From JBBSNV01 sp964458605 (lineage in GTDB: Bacteria > Pseudomonadota > Alphaproteobacteria > Reyranellales > JAQSWP01): a DNA stretch of 64,000 nucleotides. This document shows, piece after piece, positions 30,324 to 39,232 of the stretch. The position numbers were made by a program, and so were the translations under genes. Numbering within the stretch: position 1 is the stretch's first letter; the number at the start of each line of letters is the position of its first letter. Below the pieces are notes generated by a model. It had not been told where the DNA came from. It saw only the letters and a program-made list of their open reading frames with translations, and did not search any database. The stretch lies in NCBI GenBank assembly GCA_964458605.1, contig CAYWLS010000011.1:58007-122006 (forward strand). The letters run 5' to 3'.

Positions 30324-33300
30324 ATGAAACGCTCAACTCTGGTCGTTCTGCTGGTCGCCGCGATCGTGGCGATCGGCGGTGTGGCTTTCTTTGCGCAGCG
30401 CAACCTGCAGCCGCTCGACAAGCCGGTGGCCACCGCGCCGGCGCCGGCCGCAAGCAAGCCCAGTATAACCGCCCAGAACACCGCGCCGGCACGGCCAGCC
30501 AAGGCGAAGCCGAACGCCACCGCCGATCAGAAGCCGGCGGCGCCCAGCCTGCAGTTCAAATCGATCAGCCTGGACAACGACAAGGAGCTGGCCGAGGTCT
30601 GCCTGCGCTTCTCGGCCGCCCTGCAGTCCGATGCCAAATACCAGGACTATCTCAGCGTCGACCCCGAAACCAAGGTCGCCTTGCGCGTGGTCGACGACCG
30701 CCTGTGCGTCGGTGGCCTCGCCTACGGCCAGGACTACACGGTTCAGCTGAAGGCGGGCCTGCCGGCCGCGGGCGATCTCAAGCTGGCCGCCGCCGAGTCG
30801 GTGCCGGTGTCGCTGGGCGTACGGCCCGCGGTCGTGACCTTCGGCGCCGCGGGGCTGGTGCTGCCGCGCGAATCGACGCTCGGCGTGCCGATCTCGACCA
30901 TCAACGTCGACAAGGTGGCGGTTCGGGTCTATCGCATTTCCGACCGGCTGCTGGCGCGACTGGCGCGCGAGCGCTTCCAGAACAGCGAATTCTATCTCTA
31001 CGACCTCAAACAGCTGGCCGAGGACGAAGGCACGCTAGTCTGGCGCGGCGACATGACCGTGCAGAACAAGCCCAACGAAAAATCGGTGACCGCCTTCCCG
31101 CTGCGCGACGTGGTCAAGCCCTGGGTACCGGGCGTGTATTTCGTCGCCGCCTGGAACGCCGCCGACGGCAATCCCGACCTCGCCAAGGACGACGAATCCG
31201 ACAGCAACTACGATTTCAAGGCCGCCGGCCAGTGGATCGTCGATTCGGACATGGGCCTGACGACGTTCCAGGGCAGCGACGGCATGCACGTCTTCGTGCG
31301 CTCGCTGCAGAGCGCCCAGCCGGCGGCCAACGTCACCCTGACCCTGATCGCGCGCGACAACGAGGAACTGGCGCGCGGCACCACTGACGCCCAGGGCCAC
31401 GTGCTGTTCGCCCCGGGCCTGTTCCGCGGCACCGGCGGCAACAAGCCGGTGGCGGTGATGGCCTATGCCAACGAGAAGAAGGACTTCAACTATCTCGACC
31501 TGAACCGCAGCGCGTTCGACCTGTCCGATCGCGGGGTCGACGGCCGCGCCACGCCCGGCCCGGTCGATGCCTATCTCTACACCGATCGCGGCATCTACCG
31601 TCCCGGCGAGACGGTCAACGTGGTGGCCATGCTGCGCGACCGCACGGTCAATGCCGTGTCGGACGTGCCGGTCACCCTGGTGGTACGCCGGCCCGACGGC
31701 GTCGAGCAGAGCCGCCAGACCCTGATGGGCCAGGCTGCCGGCGCGGTGGCGTTGCCGGTCCAGATCTCGCCCAGCGCAAGACGCGGCATGTGGAGCGTGA
31801 CGGCCTATATCGATCCGACCGGCAATCCGGTCGGCCAGGTACAGTTTTCGATCGAGGATTTCGTGCCGCAGCGCCTCAAGGTGACCCTGACCGGCGCACC
31901 CAAGGTGCTGCATCCCAACGACCCGATCGGCGTCGACGTGGAAAGCCGCTTCCTCTACGGCGCCCCGGCGGCCCAGCTCGATGGCGAGGCCAGCCTCAAG
32001 GTGGTGCCCGATCCCAACCCCTACCCGCAATTCGCCGGCTTCCGCTTCGGCCGCGTCGACGACAAGTTCAAGGACCTCACCGTCGAGCTTTCGCTCGACC
32101 AGACCGACGACCAGGGCAAGACCAAGGCCACCGGCACCCTGGCCCCCGAGAATGGCGGCAAGCAGACCGAGGGCGAGAACGGCGGCAAGCTGGCCGAGAC
32201 CACGCTGCCGCTCAAGGCCACCCTGACCGTGGCGATCTACGAGCCCGGCGGTCGCACCACCAGCAACAGCGTCGGCATGCCGGTCCGCAACAAGCCGGTG
32301 ATGATCGGTATCCGTCCGCTGTTCAGCGGCGGCACCGCGCCCTACGACAGCGACGCCGATTTCGAGATCATCGCCGTCGACGAACAGGGCCAGCGCGTCG
32401 CCCGGCCGGGCCTGGACTACCAGGTCGTGCGCGAGGAATGGAACTACAATTGGTATCGCGCGGATAACGGGCGCTGGCGCTGGGAGACCTATTATCGCGA
32501 CGTGCCGCTGGCGCACGGCACGATCGATGCGCTGGCGGAACGGCCGGTCAATCTGCGCCAGGCCATCAAATGGGGCCGCTACCGCATCGAAGTCACCGAC
32601 ACCAAGACCGGCGCCGCAACCAGCTATCGCTTCTACGCCGGATGGCGCGAGCAGCAGAATTCGGACGCCGAAACGCCCGATACGGTCACCGTGACCGCCG
32701 ACAAGGCCAGTTATGCGGTGGGCGATACGGCCCATATCCGCATCGAAGCGCCTTTCGCCGGAGAAGCGTTGATCGCCCTGGCCAACGACAAGGTGTTCGA
32801 AACCCGCAGCGTCACCGTGCCGGCCGACGGCGTGACGGTCGACATTCCGGTCTCGGCCGATTGGGGAGCCGGCGCCTACGCGCTGGTCACCGCCTACCGG
32901 CCACTGGGCGGCAAGCCCGGCGACCGCGCACCGGTGCGCGCCATCGGCGTGGCCTGGATGGCGATCGACCAGTCGCCGCGCACGCTCGCGGTACAACTCG
33001 ACACGCCCGACCGCGTCCTGCCGCGGCAGAAGATCGAAGTGCCGATCAAGGTCACCGGCCAGGGCGACATGAAAAGCGTCATGGTCACCCTGGCGGCGGT
33101 CGACGAAGGCATCCTGCAACTCACCAAATTCGTGTCGCCGGCGCCGGACAAATACTATTTCGGCAAGCGCCGCCTGACCGTGGGCGTGCGCGACGACTAT
33201 GGCCAGTTGCTCGACGGCAGCGCCGACGGGGTCGGCGCGATCCGTACCGGCGGCGACTCAGCCGCCGGCGGCCGCGGCCTGGACGTGGTGCCGGTCAAGA

Positions 33301-35363
33301 TCGTGTCGCTGTTCTCCGGCATCGTGCGCCTTGCCGACGACGGCACCGCCCGGATTCCGCTCGACATTCCCGACTTCACCGGCGAGCTGCGCCTGATGGT
33401 CGTGGCGTTCGACGCCAAGCGGGTCGGTATGGGCGAAGGCAAGCTGACGGTGCGCGATCCAGTCGTGTCCGACATGACCTTCCCGCGCTTCCTGGCGCCG
33501 GGCGACGACGGCAGGGCTTCGCTGCTGTTGCACAATGTCGAGGGCAAGCCGGGCAGCTACAAGGTGAGGCTGCAGGCTACCGGCGCGGTGTCCTTCGCCT
33601 CGCCGGTCGACCAGACCATCGACCTGCCCGAAGGCAAGCGCCTGTTGCTGAGCTGGCCGCTGCATGGCGGCAATGTCGGCATCGGCAAGGTGGCGCTGCA
33701 CATCGAAGGTCCGGGCGGCTTCGCGGTCGATCGCGACTGGCAGATCCAGGTGCGGCCGGCCCAGGCCGCCATGACGGTCGAGGTGTCGAGCAATTTCGCG
33801 CCCAACGGCGAACTGCTGGTCGACAAGGAACTGCTCAACCAGTTCGTGCCGGGCAGCGTCGACGTCTCGGTGACGGTGTCGCGGGTCGGCGGGCTGGACG
33901 TGGCGGGCATGCTGCGCAGCCTCGACCGCTATCCCTATGGCTGCCTCGAGCAGACCGCCAGCCGCGCCTTCCCGCTGCTGTTCTTCAACGATCTCGCCTT
34001 GCTGGGCGGGGTGGCCGGCGACAAGGACATCAAGACCCGCGTGCAGGACGCGATCTGGCACATCCTCGACATGCAGAACGCCAGCGGCAGCTTCGGCCTG
34101 TGGTCGAGCGACGGCTATCCGGCGGTCGACTGGCTGCAGGTATTCGCCGCCGACTTCCTGCTGCAGGCGCGCGACATGAAGTACTTCGTGCCCGATTCCG
34201 CCATCAAGCGCAGCCTGACCTGGCTGCGCGCCACGGTCGGGCAGTTCGACGCCGATTCGGCGGCCTATGCCTATTACGTGCTGTCGCGCGCCGGTCTGGC
34301 CGATATCGGCCAGCTGCGCTACTTCCAGGACACGCAGCTCGCCAAGGCCTATGGCCCGCTGGCCAATGCCCAGATCGGCGCCGCGCTCTACCTGGCCGGC
34401 GAGAAAGGCCGGGCCAAGGCTGCGTTCAACACCTCGCGCGAGTTCGTGGCGCGCAACGCGGGCTGGATCCCGTACTGGGAATATTACGGTTCCGAACTGC
34501 GCGACACGGCGGCCTCGATCGTGTTTGCCCTGCAGGGCGGCCAGCCGGACATGGTGCCGGCGCTGGTGGCCCGCCTGCGCAAGGATCCGCGGCTGACCGC
34601 GCGCTGGGGTACCAGCACGCAGGAGAAAACCTGGCTGCTGATGGCCGCCTACAACCTGATGAAGAGCAGCGGCCCGCTCAAGCTCAACGTCAATGGCGCC
34701 AGCGCCGCCGACCTCAAGGATCCGGCAGTGTTCTCGCCCGACCCGGCGACGGTGGCCAAGGGCTACACGCTGCGCAACGAAAGCGGCGGCGCGCTGTGGT
34801 CCAGCGTCTCGGTGCGCGGCGTGCCCAGTGATCTGCTGGGACCGGAGGAGAAAGGACTGACCATCGCTCGCAAGTTCTTCACCCTGGACGGCCAGCCGGT
34901 GACCGACCTCACCAAGCTGAAGCAGAACGATCGGCTCATCGTGTCGATCGTCGGCAGTTCGACCGACGACGCCTATCACGAGGCGGCGCTGGTGGATCTG
35001 CTGCCGGCCGGCTTCGAGATCGAGGGCATGGTGCCGTACGTCGCCAAGGACGACGCCTCGACCCAGGCCTATCCGTTCCTGGTCAACCCGACGCGCACGC
35101 GCATGAAAGAGGCGCGCGACGACCGGTTCTTCGCCACCTTCACCCTGGGCGACAAGCGCTACCCCGACGGCTACAAGCCGTGGTGGTACTACGCCTGGCA
35201 CAACGACGAGGACGACCGCGACTCCTTCAGCGTCGCCTATATCGTGCGGGCCACCACCCCGGGCAGCTTCATCCTGCCGGCGGCGCGGATCGAGGACATG
35301 TATCACGCCGAGTTCTATGCCCGCACCGCGACGGGCAAGGTCGTGATCTCGCCGCGCGAATAG
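30324..35363 (+). CDS. alpha-2-macroglobulin family protein (bacterial, thioester type)
   Basis: A 1679-residue periplasmic protease-trap protein. After a hydrophobic helix (6-25) and a Pro/Ala linker come repeated beta-sandwich MG domains with the M-x-R-D-R motif near 435, then the bait region, and the complement-like helical domain carrying the thioester C1207-L-E-Q1210 in Y-G-C-L-E-Q-T-A-S-R. An intact CLEQ means it should bind attacking proteases covalently, as E. coli YfhM does. Unlike YfhM it has no lipobox Cys, so it is probably held in the inner membrane by its N-terminal helix. pbpC starts 20 nt downstream, the usual partnership linking protease trapping with cell-wall repair. Confidence 0.94.
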   Translation: MKRSTLVVLLVAAIVAIGGVAFFAQRNLQPLDKPVATAPAPAASKPSITAQNTAPARPAKAKPNATADQKPAAPSLQFKSISLDNDKELAEVCLRFSAALQSDAKYQDYLSVDPETKVALRVVDDRLCVGGLAYGQDYTVQLKAGLPAAGDLKLAAAESVPVSLGVRPAVVTFGAAGLVLPRESTLGVPISTINVDKVAVRVYRISDRLLARLARERFQNSEFYLYDLKQLAEDEGTLVWRGDMTVQNKPNEKSVTAFPLRDVVKPWVPGVYFVAAWNAADGNPDLAKDDESDSNYDFKAAGQWIVDSDMGLTTFQGSDGMHVFVRSLQSAQPAANVTLTLIARDNEELARGTTDAQGHVLFAPGLFRGTGGNKPVAVMAYANEKKDFNYLDLNRSAFDLSDRGVDGRATPGPVDAYLYTDRGIYRPGETVNVVAMLRDRTVNAVSDVPVTLVVRRPDGVEQSRQTLMGQAAGAVALPVQISPSARRGMWSVTAYIDPTGNPVGQVQFSIEDFVPQRLKVTLTGAPKVLHPNDPIGVDVESRFLYGAPAAQLDGEASLKVVPDPNPYPQFAGFRFGRVDDKFKDLTVELSLDQTDDQGKTKATGTLAPENGGKQTEGENGGKLAETTLPLKATLTVAIYEPGGRTTSNSVGMPVRNKPVMIGIRPLFSGGTAPYDSDADFEIIAVDEQGQRVARPGLDYQVVREEWNYNWYRADNGRWRWETYYRDVPLAHGTIDALAERPVNLRQAIKWGRYRIEVTDTKTGAATSYRFYAGWREQQNSDAETPDTVTVTADKASYAVGDTAHIRIEAPFAGEALIALANDKVFETRSVTVPADGVTVDIPVSADWGAGAYALVTAYRPLGGKPGDRAPVRAIGVAWMAIDQSPRTLAVQLDTPDRVLPRQKIEVPIKVTGQGDMKSVMVTLAAVDEGILQLTKFVSPAPDKYYFGKRRLTVGVRDDYGQLLDGSADGVGAIRTGGDSAAGGRGLDVVPVKIVSLFSGIVRLADDGTARIPLDIPDFTGELRLMVVAFDAKRVGMGEGKLTVRDPVVSDMTFPRFLAPGDDGRASLLLHNVEGKPGSYKVRLQATGAVSFASPVDQTIDLPEGKRLLLSWPLHGGNVGIGKVALHIEGPGGFAVDRDWQIQVRPAQAAMTVEVSSNFAPNGELLVDKELLNQFVPGSVDVSVTVSRVGGLDVAGMLRSLDRYPYGCLEQTASRAFPLLFFNDLALLGGVAGDKDIKTRVQDAIWHILDMQNASGSFGLWSSDGYPAVDWLQVFAADFLLQARDMKYFVPDSAIKRSLTWLRATVGQFDADSAAYAYYVLSRAGLADIGQLRYFQDTQLAKAYGPLANAQIGAALYLAGEKGRAKAAFNTSREFVARNAGWIPYWEYYGSELRDTAASIVFALQGGQPDMVPALVARLRKDPRLTARWGTSTQEKTWLLMAAYNLMKSSGPLKLNVNGASAADLKDPAVFSPDPATVAKGYTLRNESGGALWSSVSVRGVPSDLLGPEEKGLTIARKFFTLDGQPVTDLTKLKQNDRLIVSIVGSSTDDAYHEAALVDLLPAGFEIEGMVPYVAKDDASTQAYPFLVNPTRTRMKEARDDRFFATFTLGDKRYPDGYKPWWYYAWHNDEDDRDSFSVAYIVRATTPGSFILPAARIEDMYHAEFYARTATGKVVISPRE

Positions 35364-35383
35364 ACGCCGCAGGGACCGCCGCC

Positions 35384-37492
35384 ATGCTGCGCAAGCTGCT
35401 GCGTCGCGCCGCCCTCGCCGCGGTCCTGTTCGGGGCCGTGGCGGTGCTGGCCGGCGCTATGCTCGACCGGCTGTTCCCGCCCGACCTGACGCGCTATCGC
35501 GACCGCTCGACCCTGGTGCTCGACGCCGACGGCCAGCCGCTGCGGGTCTTCACCAGCCGGGACGGCATGTGGCGGGTCCAGGCAAGCCCCGACGACGTCG
35601 ACCCGCTCTACCTGAAATACCTGGTGGCCTACGAGGACAAGCGCTTCTGGCATCATTGGGGCGTCGATCCGGTTTCGACAGCGCGCGCCGCCGGCCAGTT
35701 CGTGCTGCACGGCCATATCGTGTCGGGCGCTTCGACCCTGACCATGCAGACCGCAAGGCTGCTGGAACCGCATTCGCGCGACCTGTGGGGCAAGCTGATC
35801 GAGATGGCGCGGGCGGTGCAGCTCGAACTGCATTATTCCAAGCGCGAGATCCTGACCATCTACCTGACGCTCGCGCCCTATGGCGGCAATATCGAAGGCG
35901 TGCGGGCAGCCTCGCTGGCCTATTTCGGCAAGGAGCCCAGCCATCTCGACCCCGCCGAGGCGGCGCTGCTGGTGGCGCTGCCGCAATCCCCGGAACGGCG
36001 GCGGCCGGATCTGCGCATGGACAGCGCCGCCAAGGCGCGCCAGGCGGTGATCGCCCGACTGCTGAAGAGCGGCGCCATGACGGCCAGGCAGGCGGCCGCG
36101 GCCCAGGCCCGCGCCATTCCGGATCGCCGCATCGCCATGCCGTTCTACGCGCCGCATCTGGCGCAGTCGATCGACGCTGCCCTGCCCCAGGGCGGCGTGG
36201 TGCGTACCACCCTGAAGCTCGACCTGCAGCGCGCGCTGGAGAACCTGCTGGCCAGCGACGCCAAGCACAACGCCGACGGCGCCGACATGGCGCTGGTGGC
36301 GATCGACAATCGCAGCCACAAGGTGCTGGCCTATGTCGGCAGCGTCGATTTCTTCGGCAAGGCCGGCCAGAACGACCTGGCCCGCGCCCGCCGCTCGCCC
36401 GGCTCGACGCTGAAGCCCTTCGCCTATGGCCTGGCCTTCGACGACGGCTTCATCCACCCCGAGACCCTGATCGACGACGAGCCGATGCGCTTCGGCGACT
36501 ATGCGCCGCGCAATTTCGACCACGACTACCAGGGCACGGTGAGCATCCGCCAGGCGCTGCAGATGTCGCTGAACCTGCCGGCGGTGGCGATCGTGCAGCG
36601 GCTGGGCGCCGAGCGCTTCAGCGCCAGCCTGCAGAATGCCGGCATCACCCTGGCCTTCCCGCGCGACAGCCAGGGCGGCAGCCTGTCGGTCATCCTGGGC
36701 GGCGTCGGCATCAGCCTGTACGACCTGACGTCGCTCTATTCCGGACTGGCCAATGGCGGGGAAATGGCCCTGCCGGTCTATCTGGCCAACCGGAAGCCGC
36801 AATCGACCGGGCGGCTGATGAACGACAGCTCGGCCTGGTACGTCACCGACATATTGCGCGGCAGCGCGCCGCCGCCGGGCTTCCCGACCCAAGGCGTGCT
36901 GCAGGGTTCGCGCAAGATCGCTTTCAAGACCGGCACCTCCTACGGCTTCCGCGATGCCTGGTCGGTCGGCTATTCGCCGTCCTACACGATCGGCGTCTGG
37001 GTCGGCCATGCCGACGGCACGCCGCGCCCGGGCCAGCTGGCCCGCATCGCCGCCCTGCCCACCCTGCTCAAGGCCTTCGACCTGATGCCGCCGGAAGACG
37101 TGCCCGACCGGCGCATGCCGGCCAATGTGGTGCTGGCGCTAAACAACGGCCAGCTGCCGGCGCGGCTGCAGAGTTTCACGCTGACCCCGGTCGAGACCGC
37201 CGTGGCCGGTTACGGCCCGCGCGCCGTCAATCGCCCGCGCATCCTCTACCCGCCCGACGGGGCCATGATCGATCTGCGCGGGCGGCCGGAGAAGGCGCGC
37301 GATCTGGTGCTGAAGGCCGAAGGCGGCACCTTGCCCCTGCGCTGGGTGGTCAACGACAAACCGATGCCGGCGCTGGCGCCGATGAAGCGCAACATGTTCT
37401 GGACGCCAGACGGCGACGGCTTCGTGCGCATCGCGGTGATCGACGCCGACGGGCGCAGCGCCTCGGTCCAGGTGCGGCTGCAGTCGAATTGA
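35384..37492 (+). CDS. pbpC: penicillin-binding protein 1C
   Basis: A 702-residue bifunctional class A-like PBP. An N-terminal membrane anchor (9-27) is followed by a GT51 glycosyltransferase domain (about 55-235, catalytic Glu84 in E-D-K-R-F-W-H-H-W-G-V-D), then a transpeptidase domain with S341-T-L-K344, S395-L-N397 and K515-T-G-T-S519, and a C-terminal BiPBP_C beta domain (about 605-700) that marks PBP1C. All catalytic residues are present. It forms an operon with the alpha-2-macroglobulin, matching the yfhM-pbpC arrangement of E. coli, where the pair is thought to repair wall breached by peptidoglycan-attacking enemies. Confidence 0.95.
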   Translation: MLRKLLRRAALAAVLFGAVAVLAGAMLDRLFPPDLTRYRDRSTLVLDADGQPLRVFTSRDGMWRVQASPDDVDPLYLKYLVAYEDKRFWHHWGVDPVSTARAAGQFVLHGHIVSGASTLTMQTARLLEPHSRDLWGKLIEMARAVQLELHYSKREILTIYLTLAPYGGNIEGVRAASLAYFGKEPSHLDPAEAALLVALPQSPERRRPDLRMDSAAKARQAVIARLLKSGAMTARQAAAAQARAIPDRRIAMPFYAPHLAQSIDAALPQGGVVRTTLKLDLQRALENLLASDAKHNADGADMALVAIDNRSHKVLAYVGSVDFFGKAGQNDLARARRSPGSTLKPFAYGLAFDDGFIHPETLIDDEPMRFGDYAPRNFDHDYQGTVSIRQALQMSLNLPAVAIVQRLGAERFSASLQNAGITLAFPRDSQGGSLSVILGGVGISLYDLTSLYSGLANGGEMALPVYLANRKPQSTGRLMNDSSAWYVTDILRGSAPPPGFPTQGVLQGSRKIAFKTGTSYGFRDAWSVGYSPSYTIGVWVGHADGTPRPGQLARIAALPTLLKAFDLMPPEDVPDRRMPANVVLALNNGQLPARLQSFTLTPVETAVAGYGPRAVNRPRILYPPDGAMIDLRGRPEKARDLVLKAEGGTLPLRWVVNDKPMPALAPMKRNMFWTPDGDGFVRIAVIDADGRSASVQVRLQSN

Positions 37493-37506
37493 CGGCCCGG
37501 CTGCGG

Positions 37507-38301
37507 TCAGCCGGCGCGGCGCAGGGTGAAGGCCTGGAAGATATAGCCGTAGTCGATATTGCCGTCGGCGCCTTTGAGACTGTCGGCCAGCAGATGCGCC
37601 ATTTCCTCGGCGCGCGCCTTGCCCAGCTTCTCGATCGCCGGCCGTCCATGGGACGAGGACTGCATCAGGCCGACGAATTGCACCGGCGTCAGCGCCAGCG
37701 GGGCGCGCTCGCCGACATATTCGAGCTCGCCGAAACCCGCCAACCGTTCCAGCTCGGCGGCAAGTCGGGGCGGTCGTAGGCCCAGGGCTCGCCCCATTCG
37801 GTCAGGAAATCGACCGAGGCCTTGGCGGCGCGACCCGGCCCCGTCGCGGACATACTGGACGATGGTCGGCAAACCGCCCGGCTTGAGCATCCGTGCAACC
37901 TGGGCATGATAGCGTGGCCGGTCGAACCAATGCGCTGCGGTGGCGCTCGGCACCGCCCGGGCAGCACCGCCTGCCGCTGGCAAGGCTTCGCCCTGCCTTC
38001 GACATAGCGCAGGCCCGCGACGCCCGGCGAGCCGGCGATGGCGGTGTTGCGCATGTCGCGGCCGGGCTCGACGCCGATCACCTCGATCGTCGGGCGGCAG
38101 ATGGCTGGGCAGCTATCGGGTGAAGACCCCGGTGCCGGTGCCGACATCCAGCGCCACGCCGCCATCCGGCGAAACGGGCGGCGGCTGCCGCACGATCTTG
38201 GCCCGCAGCGCTGCCGGCAGGGACGACGGATAGGCTGGCCGGAATTGGGCGTAACGATCGGCCGTGCCTTCGAAGCGCTCGAAGGCCGGATTGGCGCCCA
38301 T
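37507..38301 (-). pseudogene. class I SAM-dependent methyltransferase, broken
   Basis: The beginning is intact: an ATG, then R-F-E-G-T-A-D-R-Y and the SAM loop D-V-G-T-G-T-G near residue 54. An in-frame TAG stops it at 38113-38115 after 62 codons. Homology then continues with frame changes near 38095, 37990, 37835 and 37765, switching back and forth between the same two frames (V-I-G-V-E-P-G, then A-T-A-A-H-W-F-D-R-P, then V-D-F-L-T-E-W-G, then A-E-L-E-R-L-A-G-F). The last part ends at a normal stop. It is the final gene of the leucine operon, starting one base after the mvaB stop. Multiple lesions argue for real decay, although read errors in G/C runs are possible. Confidence 0.8.
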
Positions 38302-38302
38302 C

Positions 38303-39211
38303 TCAGGCGGCGAGCTGGGCAGCCAGCGCCTGGGACACCTTGGAGGCCGGCTGGCGGCCCAGCGCCTGGGTGATGAAACGGCCGGTGGCGGCCAGCTTGT
38401 CGAGATCGACGCCGTGCGCGATGCCCAGGCCGTTCAGCATATAGACCACGTCCTCGGTGCCGACATTGCCCGACGCGCCCTTGGCGTAAGGACAGCCGCC
38501 CAGCCCGGCCACCGCCGTGTCCATCACCGTGATGCCGTGATCCATGACTGCCAGGATATTGGCCAGCGCCTGGCCGTAGGTATCGTGGAAATGCACCGCC
38601 AGCTTCTCGCGCGGCACCTTGGCGGCCACCGCCTCGACCATGGCCACGCATTTGGCCGGCGTGCCGACGCCGATCGTGTCGCCCAGCGAGATCTCGTAGC
38701 AGCCCATGGCGAACATCTTCTCGGCCAGATCGGCCACCGCCGCCGGCGCGATGTCGCCCTCGTAGGGGCAGCCGACCACGGTCGAGACATAGCCGCGCAC
38801 GCGGATATTGTGCTGCCTGGCCGCCTCCAGCACCGGGGCGAAACGCTCCAGGCTCTCGGCGATCGAGCAGTTGATGTTCTTGCGCGAGAAACTTTCCGAG
38901 GCGGCGGCGAACACCGCCACTTCCTCGCATTTGGCCTCGACGGCGGCGTTGAAGCCCTGCTTGTTGGGCACCAGCACCGGATAGGACACGCCCGGCCGCC
39001 GCTTGATGCGCGCCATCACCTGGTCGGTATTGGCCATTTGCGGGATCCATTTGGGCGAGACGAAGCTGCCCGCCTCGACCGTGGTGTGGCCGGCATCGGT
39101 CAGCCGGTCGATCAGCTCGACCTTGACCTCGACCGGCACCGGCTTGGCTTCGTTCTGCAGCCCGTCGCGCGGGCCGACCTCGACGATGCGGACTTTCTTC
39201 GGTAAGGCCAT
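38303..39211 (-). CDS. mvaB: hydroxymethylglutaryl-CoA lyase
   Basis: A 302-residue TIM-barrel lyase that splits HMG-CoA into acetyl-CoA and acetoacetate, the last step of leucine breakdown. The N-terminal V-G-P-R-D-G-L-Q-N-E motif (12-21), the metal-binding H207-F-H-D210 and the catalytic loop G-L-G-G-C240-P-Y-A-K-G-A-S-G-N are intact. It follows mccA by 21 nt and precedes the broken methyltransferase. Length and motifs are those of the bacterial/mitochondrial enzyme, not of homocitrate or isopropylmalate synthases. Confidence 0.95.
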   Translation of the reverse strand: MALPKKVRIVEVGPRDGLQNEAKPVPVEVKVELIDRLTDAGHTTVEAGSFVSPKWIPQMANTDQVMARIKRRPGVSYPVLVPNKQGFNAAVEAKCEEVAVFAAASESFSRKNINCSIAESLERFAPVLEAARQHNIRVRGYVSTVVGCPYEGDIAPAAVADLAEKMFAMGCYEISLGDTIGVGTPAKCVAMVEAVAAKVPREKLAVHFHDTYGQALANILAVMDHGITVMDTAVAGLGGCPYAKGASGNVGTEDVVYMLNGLGIAHGVDLDKLAATGRFITQALGRQPASKVSQALAAQLAA

Positions 39212-39232
39212 GATCGTTCTCCCTTCCCGGAC

